Shown: positions 21,356 to 30,604 of the stretch, piece by piece | Numbering within the stretch: position 1 is the first letter of the stretch | How the letters are laid out: every line of letters starts with the position of its first letter | Assembly (NCBI RefSeq): GCF_024171925.1 | Contig: NZ_JAMTCO010000012.1 | Coordinates: 1 to 64,000, forward strand | Length of the DNA: 64,000 bases | Direction of reading: 5' to 3' | From: Actinokineospora diospyrosa | GTDB lineage: Bacteria > Actinomycetota > Actinomycetes > Mycobacteriales > Pseudonocardiaceae | Translations under genes and position numbers: made by a program | The notes under the pieces: generated by a model | Database searches by the model: none | What the model was told of the DNA's origin: nothing | What the model saw: only the letters and a program-made list of their open reading frames with translations

Positions 21356-23695
21356 GTGCTGCTAACCGGCTCGGAGACCCGCGTGGTCGAGTTGCGGGTG
21401 CACGGCATCATGGGCACGTCCGCGGAGAACCTGGTCACCTCGGTGGCCGCGGTCGACGTGGCGGGCGACGGGGTCGGCCGCATCGTGCGCCCGGCCGACC
21501 GGCTGCTGCGCCCGGCGCCCGGCCCGGTGCTGCGCGCCGAGGGCCGCTCGGTGCCCAGGGTGGTCGAGGGCTACGTCTGGGGCGCGATGACCTCGGGCGG
21601 CATGGCCAAGGCGACCTGGGCGCTGCTGTTCCCGTTCTCGCTGGCGAACATGGCGCATTGGATGCTGCCGCCGATCCCGAGCGGGCACCGCACCGCCCGG
21701 CTGCTGGGCGCGCTGAACCGGTCGCTGCTCCGGCTGGCCGCACTGCTGCTGACCGCGCTGTTGGTGTCGCAGGCCGCGGTGGTGAGCCTCGACCTGGTCG
21801 CCGCGCAGTGCCTGGCGCCCGGCACCGGCTGCCTGGACTGGGTGCCGGATTGGCTGCGGTCGACGACCTCGCTGCGCCAGCTGGTCGGCCTGGCCCCGGT
21901 GCTGCTGGGCATCCTGGTGCTGCACCGGGTGTCGACGGTGGCCTGGGAGACCCCGGCCGCGCCGAACCCGCCGGACGCCCAACCGAACCTGCGGGTCGAA
22001 CTGCCCGGCCGCAACCTGGTCTCCGACCCGGACACCCCCGCGCTGCGCGCCCTGCACCTGACCGCGGCGCTGGCGCTGGTCGCGCTGCTCCCGGTGGGTG
22101 GCCCGTTCTCGCCGCCCCCGCCGGGCCTGGCCTTCGGCGTGTGGGCGGCCGCGCTCGTGGTCGTCGGCATCTGCGTCGTGTGCGTGCTGGCCCTGGACGA
22201 CCCGCGCGGCGCCGAGCCGTCGCGGGCCGGGCGGCACCTGCGGACCGCCCTCGGCCGGCTCCCGCGCGCGGTGCTGCTGCTGGTGGGCGCCGCGCTGGCG
22301 GTGGCGGCCGGGGTGATCACCGACCCGCTGCCTGCGCGCATGGTCGGGACCGGGCCGACGGTGGAGGCGACCGCGGCGGGCCTGATCGCGGTGATCGTGT
22401 TGCTGGGGCTGTTCCTGGTACCCGCGGCCCTGATCGCCCGGCGGGGCTGGGCGCACCAGGCGCGGGAACTGCGGCCGTGGGCGGGTGGCTGGATGGCCGC
22501 GCCGGTCCTGGCGATCAGCGCCCTCCTCGGCGGCGGGTTCGGCGCGGGCCTGGCGATCTCACTGCGCAAACTGGTCGGCTCGGAGTGGATCGACCTACCG
22601 CGCGGCTACGAGCAGGTGACCCTGCTGTGGGGCGCGGCGGCGGCGATCGGGCTCGCGGTGGCCATCCCGATCAGCGCGGTCGCCGCGGTGCGGATGCTGC
22701 TGACCCCCGCGAGGTACGCCGAAATCGGCCTCTTGCACGAAGGACGCCCAGCGGACGCCACTGCTGCGACCCGTGCTTGGCGGCTCGCGGGGTGGCAGCG
22801 GCGAAACGCCCACCGGATGATCCTGGCGTTGGCGGGCGTTCTTGCCGCGGGCACGGGGATCTCGGTGACGATGAGGATCGCCGACTTGCACCCGCCACTG
22901 TGGATGGACCCGTTCCCCGCTCTCGGGATCCTGACACTGGGTGCCTTGGTGGTCGGCCTGATGCGCGCCATCTACACGGCAGTGCAAGAGCCTGAAGCCG
23001 GACGCCGGTTGGGCGTGATCGCGGACCTGGCTTCGTTCTGGCCGCGTGAGGCACATCCGACGGTGCCGCCTTGTTACGCGCTCAAGGTCGCGCCGGAGTT
23101 GGCGGCAAGGGTGATGGAACACCTGAAGGACCCGTCGACCCGGGTAGTGCTAACTGGTCACAGTCAGGGCAGCCTGATCGTCGCAGTCACGGCGGCCCGG
23201 CTTATGGAGGTCCTGAACGAACCCGAACGTCAGCGCCTCGGCGTAGTGACAGTGGGATCGCAACTGCAGTGGGCCTACCCGCGTGCTTTCCCCGCCGCCG
23301 TACCGCACGCATCCCTAGGCGAGCTAGCCCAACGCTTGGGCACCCGTTGGCGCTCTCTATGCCGAGGCACCGATCCTCTCGGCGGCGCAGTCACCACGTG
23401 GAACCGTCAGGTGTGCGACAACCAGTTACTAGGCACCGGCTTCCGTCCCGACGGAACCGTGGGTCCCTTGCCAGCAGCCACAGTTTCCCCTACCGGCGCC
23501 CTAGTCCTCGGGGGCGACCATTGGCTCCCAGACCCGATGCGCGGCCCCTTCCAGGGCAGGCGCTGGGTCGCGGGCACCCTCGGCCACGGTAACTACACAG
23601 CCGACCCGGAGTGGGACCGCGCCATCGCCTTGGCGGCCGGGTTGGACCCGGAAGAACCCCAGTCGGCCCTCCGCTGGCCCTCCCGCTCCCTTTGA
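21356..23695 (+). CDS. Polytopic membrane protein with C-terminal serine-hydrolase-like domain
   Basis: A 779-residue protein of unknown function. Residues 1-60 ([17 protein letters not shown]) are soluble. Residues about 100-520 hold eight to ten hydrophobic helices. The last 230 residues are soluble and contain [20 protein letters not shown], a GxSxG nucleophile elbow with Ser603, followed by [15 protein letters not shown] plausible acidic residue and His (GGDHWLPDP) lie further on. The layout suggests a membrane-anchored lipase or esterase-like hydrolase; the substrate is unknown. The GTG at 21356 is close behind ggggaggg; a second in-frame GTG nine codons on is possible. It is divergent from sahH. 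Confidence 0.75.
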   Translation: MLLTGSETRVVELRVHGIMGTSAENLVTSVAAVDVAGDGVGRIVRPADRLLRPAPGPVLRAEGRSVPRVVEGYVWGAMTSGGMAKATWALLFPFSLANMAHWMLPPIPSGHRTARLLGALNRSLLRLAALLLTALLVSQAAVVSLDLVAAQCLAPGTGCLDWVPDWLRSTTSLRQLVGLAPVLLGILVLHRVSTVAWETPAAPNPPDAQPNLRVELPGRNLVSDPDTPALRALHLTAALALVALLPVGGPFSPPPPGLAFGVWAAALVVVGICVVCVLALDDPRGAEPSRAGRHLRTALGRLPRAVLLLVGAALAVAAGVITDPLPARMVGTGPTVEATAAGLIAVIVLLGLFLVPAALIARRGWAHQARELRPWAGGWMAAPVLAISALLGGGFGAGLAISLRKLVGSEWIDLPRGYEQVTLLWGAAAAIGLAVAIPISAVAAVRMLLTPARYAEIGLLHEGRPADATAATRAWRLAGWQRRNAHRMILALAGVLAAGTGISVTMRIADLHPPLWMDPFPALGILTLGALVVGLMRAIYTAVQEPEAGRRLGVIADLASFWPREAHPTVPPCYALKVAPELAARVMEHLKDPSTRVVLTGHSQGSLIVAVTAARLMEVLNEPERQRLGVVTVGSQLQWAYPRAFPAAVPHASLGELAQRLGTRWRSLCRGTDPLGGAVTTWNRQVCDNQLLGTGFRPDGTVGPLPAATVSPTGALVLGGDHWLPDPMRGPFQGRRWVAGTLGHGNYTADPEWDRAIALAAGLDPEEPQSALRWPSRSL

Positions 23696-23704
23696 CCCGC
23701 CCAG

Positions 23705-24222
23705 TCAGCCCGAGAGGTTGGGGTGTGGCTGGATGACCACGGTGATCGGCCCGGTACCCCCGAAGTAGGCGGTCTGCCAGTGGCCGTGGAAGGACAGTGC
23801 AGCGTCGCCCACGGTGTACCCCTTGGCCGCGGGCGATCCCTTCACGGGCTCGTCAGCCTCCGTTGCGAAGACCTCGAGAGTGATGCAGTCCTGGCCATCG
23901 CGCGCCACCACCGCCGCCGCGTGGTACGGGGACATCACCCGGTCTCCTTGGTCCTCGGTGATGATCACAAACGCCTCTCCCGGCTGCGGGTTCGCATTGT
24001 GGTTGCGGGGCCGGGCGGACTTGCGGCGGGGACGGTGGAGCGCTGCAGGGGTACGCGGTCGGCGGCGAAGAGTTCGGCGACCGCGGCGTTGCCGATCCTG
24101 CGCTGCAGGGTGGCGATGTCGAGCGCGGTCACGTCCGGGCGCTCGGTCGGCTTAGCGGCTGGGCGCGCTTTGGCCGCGGCGGTGTCCGGGCCGGTGACGT
24201 CCTCGGTCGCGTGGCGTGGCAC
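23705..24222 (-). pseudogene. Frameshifted gene: LQR-GNAAV-tagged N-terminus plus C-terminal domain
   Basis: Two overlapping minus-strand frames read as one gene. The first (GTG at 24222, behind a perfect caggagg site) encodes VPRHATEDV and then LQRRIGNAAVAELF and VPLQRST. This resembles the N-terminal tag seen in DUF4157-type proteins and proteins linked to extracellular contractile injection systems. It stops at 23965. A second frame, open across the overlap, encodes NHNANPQPGEAFVIITED and YHAAAVVARDGQDCITLEVF, and ends at 23705. The shift lies between about 23968 and 24035. The DUF4157 metallopeptidase-like middle is absent. This is either decay, a sequencing error or a programmed shift; the family link is from memory. 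Confidence 0.6.
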
Positions 24223-24456
24223 GGGTGGTTCCTCCTGTTCAGCGTGGGTGCGCACCGCCGAGGGTCCTGGCGCGGGCAGCCGGGCGCAGGGGCCGGGCGG
24301 GCAGAACCGGGGCGGTTGTCCTGCGCCCCGAACGAGAACGGTTGCCCGGGCGGGACACCGGCCCGGACCCGGCGACCAACTGCCATCGTCCGGCGGAAAT
24401 GCACCGTCAGGATTACCCTTTCGTGACCGATTCACTCGCAAGGAGAGGGGGCCGCG

Positions 24457-25995
24457 GTGCCTGGTAACGGGCTGTGGCGGACAAAATCCGTCGAGCAGTC
24501 GATCGCCGATACCGATGAGCCGGACACCAAGCTGCGCCGGAACCTGTCGACCTGGGACCTGATCGTCTTCGGGGTCGCCGTGGTCATCGGGGCCGGGATC
24601 TTCACCCTGACCGCGCGGACCGCCGGTGACCTGGCCGGGCCCTCGGTGTCGATCGCCTTCGTGATCGCGGCGGTGGCGTGTGCGCTGGCCGCCTTGTGCT
24701 ACGCCGAGTTCGCCTCGACCGTGCCGGTCGCGGGTAGTGCGTACACCTTCTCTTACGCCACCTTCGGCGAGTTCGTTGCTTGGATCATCGGGTGGGACCT
24801 GATCCTGGAGTTGGCCGTTGGTGCTGCCGCGGTTGCCAAGGGGTGGTCGGTCTACCTCAACACGGTTCTGGGCTACGTATTCGGCTTCGACCCGTCCCAG
24901 AGCACGGCGACGCTAGTGAAGCTCGGCGGGCTCACCATGGACTGGGGCGCATTGGTCCTGGTGGTCTTCCTGGCTCTGCTGCTCGCGATCGGGACCAAGC
25001 TGTCGTCACGAGTTAGCGCTGTCATCACCGGGATCAAGGTGGCGATCGTGCTGTTCGTCATCGTGTTCGGCCTCTTCTATGTGAAGGCCGCCAACTACAC
25101 GCCGTTCATCCCGGAATCGCAGCCGCCGCCTAGCGGTAAGAGCGGCATCGAGCAGTCGCTGTTCTCGGTCATCGCGGGCGGCGAAGGCAGCTCGTTCGGC
25201 GCGTTTGGTCTCCTGGCAGGCGCCTCACTGGTGTTCTTCGCGTTCATCGGCTTCGACATCGTCGCCACGACCGCAGAGGAGACCAAGAACCCGCAGCGGT
25301 CCGTGCCGCGCGGCATCTTCGGGTCGCTGTCGATCGTGACCCTGCTTTATGTGGCCGTCTCGCTCGTACTGGTCGGCATGGTGTCGTACCAGCAGTTGGC
25401 GACGACGACCAAGCCCGATGGCAGCGCGGACAAGAAGACCCTCGCCACCGCGTTCTCCATCAACGGCGTCGACTGGGCCGCCCAGCTCATCTCCATCGGC
25501 GCCCTGGCGGGCCTGACCACCGTGGTCATGGTGCTCATGCTCGGCCAGATCCGGATCATCTTCGCGATGTCGCGCGACCACCTGCTGCCGCGCCAACTCG
25601 CGCACACCGGCGGCAAGCAGACCCCGGTCCGCGCCACCGTCGCGGTGGCCGTGCTGGTCGCGATCGCGGCGACCTTCTTCGAGGCGGACAAACTCGAGGA
25701 AATGGTCAACGTCGGCACCCTGTTCGCGTTCATCCTGGTCTCCGCCGGGGTGATCGTGCTGCGCAAGACCCGGCCGGACCTCAAGCGGTCGTTCCGGGTG
25801 CCGTGGGTGCCGCTCGTGCCGATCCTGGCGATCATCGCCTGCGTGTGGCTGATGCTGAACCTGACCGTGCTGACCTGGCTGCGGTTCCTCGCCTGGATGG
25901 TGCTCGGCGTGGTCGTCTACTTCGCCTACAGCCGCCGCAAGTCGCTGGTCGGGCGCAGGCTGGCAGACGAGCGGCGGGCGGCCGACGAACCGTAG
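24457..25995 (+). CDS. APC-family amino acid permease (cationic amino acid transporter-like)
   Basis: A 512-residue transporter with about 12 to 13 membrane helices. Helix 1 contains the substrate-binding GVAVVIGAGIFTLT, and CYAEFASTVPVAGSAYTFSYATFGEFVAWIIGWDLILE is spread over helices 2-3 in the CAT-subfamily style. It ends with a basic tail. It likely imports an amino acid by proton or sodium symport; the substrate is not predictable. The GTG start at 24457 has aggagaggggg upstream. A GlmL-like gene begins 11 bases after its stop, so the two form an operon and their roles may be linked. Confidence 0.93.
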   Translation: MPGNGLWRTKSVEQSIADTDEPDTKLRRNLSTWDLIVFGVAVVIGAGIFTLTARTAGDLAGPSVSIAFVIAAVACALAALCYAEFASTVPVAGSAYTFSYATFGEFVAWIIGWDLILELAVGAAAVAKGWSVYLNTVLGYVFGFDPSQSTATLVKLGGLTMDWGALVLVVFLALLLAIGTKLSSRVSAVITGIKVAIVLFVIVFGLFYVKAANYTPFIPESQPPPSGKSGIEQSLFSVIAGGEGSSFGAFGLLAGASLVFFAFIGFDIVATTAEETKNPQRSVPRGIFGSLSIVTLLYVAVSLVLVGMVSYQQLATTTKPDGSADKKTLATAFSINGVDWAAQLISIGALAGLTTVVMVLMLGQIRIIFAMSRDHLLPRQLAHTGGKQTPVRATVAVAVLVAIAATFFEADKLEEMVNVGTLFAFILVSAGVIVLRKTRPDLKRSFRVPWVPLVPILAIIACVWLMLNLTVLTWLRFLAWMVLGVVVYFAYSRRKSLVGRRLADERRAADEP

Positions 25996-26006
25996 GATGC
26001 CCCCTC

Positions 26007-27335
26007 GTGCCCGCTTCGCCGCCACCGCCCGCCGCCGGAGTGCTGTGCCTCGACGTCGGATCGACCTGGACCAAGGGCGCCTTGATCGCCCCCGACGGCG
26101 AACTGCTGGGCACCGCCCAGCACGCGACGACGCCACCTGAGGTCCTCACCGGGATCGCGGCCGTGACCTCGGCGCTGGGTGCACCGCCCGGCGCCGAGGT
26201 CCTCGCGTGCTCCTCCGCGGGCGGTGGCCTGCGGCTCGCGGTCGTCGGCCAAGAACGGCTGGTCAGCGCCGAGGCGGGCTACCGGGTCGCGCTCTCCGCG
26301 GGCGCAAAGGTCGTGCACGTCAGCGCGGGCGCGGTCGAGAGCCTGCGGCCCCTGCGCGCGGACCGCCCCGACGTGGTGCTGCTGGTCGGCGGCACGGACG
26401 GCGGCGACGAGAGCGTGCTGCTGCACAACGCGCGCAGGCTGGCGGAGAACCGCATCAGCGTCCCGATCGTCCTCGCGGGCAACGCCCACGCCCGCGCCAA
26501 GGCGCTGGGACTGCTCAGCGACCGCACCGTGGTCGCCACCGACAACGTCCTGCCCGACGTCGGCGAGCTGAACCCCGGCCCGGCCAGGCAGGCCATCCGC
26601 GCGGCCTTCCTCCAGCACGTGATCGGCGGCAAGGGCCTCTCCCGCGGCAAGCGCTTCCGCTCCCTGGTCCGCACCGTCACCCCCGACGCCGTGCTGGTCG
26701 GCGTCTCCCGGCTGGCGCACCTGCTGGCCACCGACGACGACCCGGGCGCGGTCCTGGTCGTCGACGTCGGCGGCGCGACGACCGACGTCTACTCCGCGGT
26801 GTCCACAGTGGAGGAGACGGGCGCCACCGTCGCGCTGCCCGCCGACCGCAGGACCGTCGAGGGCGACATCGGCATGCGCTGGTCGGCCCCCGGGATCGTC
26901 ACCGAGTCGCGCGCCGAGCACCTGCTCCCCGACGACGCGCTGCTGCCCGCCGCCAAACGCCGCGCCACCGACGTCGACTTCATCCCGTCCACCCCGGACG
27001 AGTCTGAAGTGGACACACAACTGGCCGCGCTCGCCGCCACCATCGCCGTCCGGCGACACCTGCGCCTGGTAGACAACCGCCTCGGCCCACGCGGCGCAGG
27101 CCTCCTAGTCCTATCCGGCGGCGTCTTCCGCCACGCGACCCCGGCATCACTAGCCCAGGTCGAAGAGTCTCTACGCGCCGATCCGGTACTACGCCCAATC
27201 CTGCGCACCGCACGAATCACCGTCGACCGCGACTACGTCCTCGCACCGGCAGGCCTACTCACCGAAGCCGGACACCCCGAGGCGGCCAACCGACTACTCG
27301 GCGGGCTGAGTCAGGCTTGGACCACGTCGCGATAG
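26007..27335 (+). CDS. GlmL/MutL-like ASKHA protein (methylaspartate mutase accessory type)
   Basis: A 442-residue actin/Hsp70-fold ATP-binding protein. Its phosphate loops read LCLDVGSTWTKGALI (near residue 14) and VLVVDVGGATTDVYS (near 250). The middle carries DVVLLVGGTDGGDESVLLHNA, a signature of the MutL/GlmL family found beside adenosylcobalamin glutamate mutase genes and thought to act in reactivation. No mutase gene is in the window, so it is an orphan here. The GTG at 26007 follows the permease stop by 11 bases. The 3' end flanks the repeat array. Confidence 0.85.
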   Translation: MPASPPPPAAGVLCLDVGSTWTKGALIAPDGELLGTAQHATTPPEVLTGIAAVTSALGAPPGAEVLACSSAGGGLRLAVVGQERLVSAEAGYRVALSAGAKVVHVSAGAVESLRPLRADRPDVVLLVGGTDGGDESVLLHNARRLAENRISVPIVLAGNAHARAKALGLLSDRTVVATDNVLPDVGELNPGPARQAIRAAFLQHVIGGKGLSRGKRFRSLVRTVTPDAVLVGVSRLAHLLATDDDPGAVLVVDVGGATTDVYSAVSTVEETGATVALPADRRTVEGDIGMRWSAPGIVTESRAEHLLPDDALLPAAKRRATDVDFIPSTPDESEVDTQLAALAATIAVRRHLRLVDNRLGPRGAGLLVLSGGVFRHATPASLAQVEESLRADPVLRPILRTARITVDRDYVLAPAGLLTEAGHPEAANRLLGGLSQAWTTSR

Positions 27336-27380
27336 GTATTCCGCCCCACCCGCCCCACGCCCCTCTTCACACGCACGCAC

Positions 27381-27447
27381 GTCGGGGGCGCAGCCCCCAC
27401 CCTGTCCCGGGGGGCGGCCCCGATGCCATTCTATCGGTTCTGGCCCC
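27381..27447. repeat. REP-like palindromic element, copy 1
   Basis: Consecutive GC-rich hairpins (gggggcgcagccccc, then cccggggggcggccccg), followed by a conserved gatgccattctatcgg tail. Near-identical sequence occurs at 28118-28185, and related copies are at 62580 and 62941. A decayed copy is at about 27869-27935. Confidence 0.8.
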
Positions 27448-27489
27448 TGGAGGAAGGGGTCGCGAAAACCCGTGGATAGGTCAAGGGGT

Positions 27490-27518
27490 TGTGGATAACT
27501 CCGAAGGAGTTGTGGACG
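27490..27518 (-). promoter_or_regulatory. DnaA-box-like pair
   Basis: The minus strand carries an exact consensus TTATCCACA (27490-27498) and a near match around 27510-27518 (gtccacaac). They are next to REP-like copy 1. Whether DnaA binds is untested. Confidence 0.45.
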
Positions 27519-28117
27519 GGCAAAGGGGTTGGACAACTAGCGAACGACCACCCGGCGCCAGGGCAGACCGGGTCGGGCTTTGACCGAGGCGCGGTAGAGA
27601 TCGGGCTCCAGGTACGCCAGCCGGGCCAGCCGAACACCCACCGCCCACTTCGCATGCCCAGCCCGCTTTGTCTCGGGCGCGACCCGATGCCACTCAGTCG
27701 GGTCTAGCCCCGCAGACGAAAGGGGAGCGGACAACTCGCGAATGGACACCTGACGCCCGAGCAGAACGAACCGGGTCAGGCATTGACCGAGGTGCGATGG
27801 AGATCCAGCTCCCGGGCTAGGCCAGCCGAACACCCACCACCTGCACCGCACCCCGCGCATCCCGCGCACGTCGAGGACGCTGGCCCACCCTGTCCCCGGG
27901 CGCGACCCCGATTCGGCCGGATCGACCTCCGGGTCGCGAAAGCCCGCGCACAGGCCAAGGGGTAAGGGCTATGGACCACGGAGAGCGGCCACACGACGCC
28001 CGAGCAGAGCAGATCGGGTCAGGCCCGGGCTGAGATGCGGTAGGGATCAGGCTCCAGGTAGACCAACCGAGCCAACCGAGCACCGCACCGCGCATCGCCC
28101 GCTTCGCACGCGCGCAC

Positions 28118-28185
28118 GTCGGGGGCGCAGCCCCCACCCTGTCCCGGGGGGCGGCCCCGATGCCATTCTACCGGCTCTGGCCCCC
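28118..28185. repeat. REP-like palindromic element, copy 2
   Basis: It matches copy 1 almost base for base over 67 positions, including the gatgccattcta tail. A DnaA-box-like site (TTGTCCACA on the minus strand, 28227-28235) follows about 40 bases away, the same arrangement as copy 1. Confidence 0.8.
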
Positions 28186-28318
28186 GAAAGAAGGGGCCAC
28201 AAAAACCCGTGGACAAGTCAAAGGGTTGTGGACAACTCGAGAAAGGCCACCCGACACCGGAGCAGAACGGGCGCCCGGGTAGGGCGGGGTCAGGCCGTCA
28301 CCGAGGCAGCAGATCGGG

Positions 28319-29239
28319 TCAGGCTTTGACTGAGGTGCGGTAGAGGTCGGGCTCCAGGTAGATCAATCGGGCCGCGGGCACTGCTGCGCGGATTCGGGCT
28401 TCCGCGTCGTCGATCGCCTGGGCGACGTCTTCCATCAGGAGGCCGGGGCGCAGGGCGATCTTGGCGGCGACGAGGAGTTCGTCCGGGCCCAGGTACTGGG
28501 TGCGCAGGTGGATGATCCGCTCGACCTTGCCGGTGGCCAGCTCGTCCTCGATGCGGGCCAGCTCCGCCGCCGTGGCGCCCTCGCCGATCAGCAGCGACTT
28601 CATCTCCACGATCAGGATGATCGCGATGATGCCGAGCAGCACGCCGATGCACAGGGTGCCGATGCCGTCCCATACCGGCTCGCCGGTCACCAGGGTCATC
28701 CCGACGCCGAGCAGGGCCAGCACCAGGCCGAGCAGGGCGCCCGCGTCCTCCAGCAGCACGACCGGCAGTTCCGGGGTGCGCGACTGGCGGATGAAGCCCC
28801 ACCAGGTCGCGTCGCCCTTGATCTTCTTGGACTCGACGATGGCGGTGTAGAACGAGTAGGACTCCAGGCCGATGGCCAGCACCAGGATGATCACCGCCAC
28901 CCACGGCGAGGTCAGCGCCTCGGGGTGGCTGATCTTGTGGATGCCCTCGTAGAGCGCGAAGACCGAGCCGAGGGAGAACAGCATCAGCGCGACGATGAAC
29001 GAGTAGAAGTACCGGTCGCGGCCGAAGCCGAACGGGTGCTCCTTGGTGGCCCGCCGCTGCGAGGTCTTCTGCCCGAGCAGCAGCAGGCCCTGGTTGGAGG
29101 TGTCGGCGACCGAGTGCACCGACTCGGCCAGCATCGAGGACGACCCGGTGACCAGGAAGCCGACGAACTTGGCCACGGCGATCCCCGCGTTCGCGCCCAA
29201 CGCGGCGAGGATGGCCTTGGTGCTGCCTCCTGCGGACAC
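28319..29239 (-). CDS. Cation diffusion facilitator family transporter
   Basis: A 306-residue divalent-metal exporter-like protein (zinc, iron, manganese or cobalt; the metal is not predictable). About six membrane helices span residues 10-215. Helix 2 holds the metal-site motif ESVHSVADTSNQ and helix 5 the EDAGALLG segment. A cytoplasmic C-terminal domain (about 220-306) with GKVERIIHLRTQYLGPDELLVAAKIAL follows, as in the SLC30A9-like branch. The GTG at 29239 starts at the family N-terminus. manA lies 49 bases upstream on the same strand, so readthrough is possible. The 3' end is the source of the repeated tails in the array beyond it. Confidence 0.92.
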   Translation of the reverse strand: MSAGGSTKAILAALGANAGIAVAKFVGFLVTGSSSMLAESVHSVADTSNQGLLLLGQKTSQRRATKEHPFGFGRDRYFYSFIVALMLFSLGSVFALYEGIHKISHPEALTSPWVAVIILVLAIGLESYSFYTAIVESKKIKGDATWWGFIRQSRTPELPVVLLEDAGALLGLVLALLGVGMTLVTGEPVWDGIGTLCIGVLLGIIAIILIVEMKSLLIGEGATAAELARIEDELATGKVERIIHLRTQYLGPDELLVAAKIALRPGLLMEDVAQAIDDAEARIRAAVPAARLIYLEPDLYRTSVKA

Positions 29240-29288
29240 AGTCGCTCCCTGGTGCTAGTCCGTTATGTCGGGTCGATCGGGTGGCAGC

Positions 29289-30518
29289 CTAGAGCGTGTC
29301 GTGCTCCGCCGCCTCGGCGCCCACGGTTGCCAGGAAGACCCGGGTGTGGCCCGTGCCGACCGGGGTCAGCGCCAGGTCCGGGTCCGACGCCGGGACCCAC
29401 GCGGACTCGCCGCGGCCCAGCCGACGGCCGCCGACCTCGACCGCGCCGTCGGTGCAGACCATGATCCGCGGCCGCGCGGCGCGCACCGGCACCCGGTCGC
29501 GCTCGCCCTCGGCCCACTCCACCCTGGACAGCTCGAACTCGGGGGCGTCGGTGCGGTAGGTCAGCAGCCGCCCGACCCGCTCGCCGGTGGACACCGGCAT
29601 GTCACCGCAGCCGAAGTCGAGCACCCTCAGCAGCTCCGGCACGTCGACGTGCTTGGGGGTCAGCCCGCCGCGCAGGATGTTGTCGGAGTTGGCCAGGATC
29701 TCCACGCCGGTGCCGTGCAGGTAGGCGTGCAGGTTCCCGGCGGGCAGGTAGATCGCCTCACCCGGGCTCAGCACCAACCGGTTGAGCAGCAGCGCGGCCA
29801 GCACGCCCGCGTCACCGGGGTAGCTCTCCCCCAGCTCCAGCACGGTGCGGCACTCCAGGGAGAACTCGCCGTGCGCCTTGATGTGCGCGACGCAGGCGTC
29901 GATCAGGTCCGGCATCAGCCGCTCGAGCGCGGGCTGCGGCAGCGTGATCCAGGTGGTGAACAGCGCGCGCAGCCCGTCGGAGTTGGGCTGGCCGACCAGC
30001 AGGTCAATGTGCGCGGACAGGCCGGGCGTGCGCAGCTGCTCCAGCAGCGCGATCGTGCGGACCGGGTCGCGGAACCCGGCGAGCGCGTGGAACTCGGTGA
30101 GCGCGCACAGCAGTTCCGGTTTGGCGGTCGGATCCGGGTAGTTCCGGTTCGCCGCGTCCCGCGCTATGCCCGCCTTCTCCTCGGCGGCGTAACCCTCGGC
30201 CGCTTGCGCTGCCGACGGGTGCGCTTGCATGCTCAGCGGCTCCTCGACAGCGAGGATCTTGAGCAGGAACGGCAGCCGGTTGCCCCACCGCGACGCGGTA
30301 GCGTCACCGAGCTGCCCGAGCGGATCGGCGTCGATCCTCTCTAGCAGGGACCGCACGGCACCGTCGTCGTCGATGAACCGGGACGGGTCACCCGGGTGGG
30401 CACCCATCCATAGCTCTGCCTCGGGGTGCGGCGCGGGGACCGGGTTGCCGAGCATCTCGGCGATGGTCGTGCGCGAACCCCACGCATACGGGCGCACCGC
30501 ATTGCGCAGCAGCTCCAC
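29289..30518 (-). CDS. manA: Mannose-6-phosphate isomerase, class I
   Basis: It interconverts fructose-6-phosphate and mannose-6-phosphate, the entry to GDP-mannose made with manB and manC in this window. The roughly 409-residue zinc enzyme starts VELLRNAVRPYAWGSRT. It carries the metal-site regions LSMQAHPS and AELWMGAHP, the catalytic-region YLPAGNLHAYLHG and the C-terminal cupin. The GTG at 30518 is preferred because it matches the family start; another in-frame GTG lies at 30530 with ggag overlapping it. It follows the SIS protein gene on the same strand. Confidence 0.94.
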   Translation of the reverse strand: MELLRNAVRPYAWGSRTTIAEMLGNPVPAPHPEAELWMGAHPGDPSRFIDDDGAVRSLLERIDADPLGQLGDATASRWGNRLPFLLKILAVEEPLSMQAHPSAAQAAEGYAAEEKAGIARDAANRNYPDPTAKPELLCALTEFHALAGFRDPVRTIALLEQLRTPGLSAHIDLLVGQPNSDGLRALFTTWITLPQPALERLMPDLIDACVAHIKAHGEFSLECRTVLELGESYPGDAGVLAALLLNRLVLSPGEAIYLPAGNLHAYLHGTGVEILANSDNILRGGLTPKHVDVPELLRVLDFGCGDMPVSTGERVGRLLTYRTDAPEFELSRVEWAEGERDRVPVRAARPRIMVCTDGAVEVGGRRLGRGESAWVPASDPDLALTPVGTGHTRVFLATVGAEAAEHDTL

Positions 30519-30604
30519 CTGATTACTCACTCCTTCATGCCACCCGGGACGCCGCTACCCGCGGCAGCCGGGGCCCCGAACCCGCCATGACCGCGTTCCG
30601 TGGC

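Larger units (their letters stand above)
27381..28318. repeat. Tandem array of degenerate CDF-gene 3' ends with REP-like palindromes
   Basis: The roughly 980 bases between two convergent genes hold no gene but at least three degenerate units of 205-301 bp. Each unit includes a copy of the last 55 bp of the neighbouring CDF gene: about 28018-28072, 27777-27830 and 27572-27626, with a short partial near 28289. The copy at 28019 still encodes YLEPDPYRISARA and a stop, close to the true end YLEPDLYRTSVKA; the copy at 27572 has lost the stop. Between copies lie a cccgagcagaac-like block, a gacaactcg block with DnaA-box-like 9-mers, and REP-like palindromes. Confidence 0.8.

Noticed and set aside
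21362..22569. Arg/Pro/Gly-rich open frames antisense to the polytopic membrane protein
   Set aside because: High-GC third positions keep these frames open. The sequence is low complexity, while the plus frame has clear helices and a GHSQG motif.
27490..28235. Chromosomal replication origin
   Set aside because: Only a few DnaA-like boxes occur, with no AT-rich unwinding region and no dnaA, dnaN or gyr genes nearby.
27336..28316. Several short frames in the repeat array as genes
   Set aside because: Those that look protein-like are copies of the CDF gene end (YLEPD-type tails); the others are shadows of palindromes.
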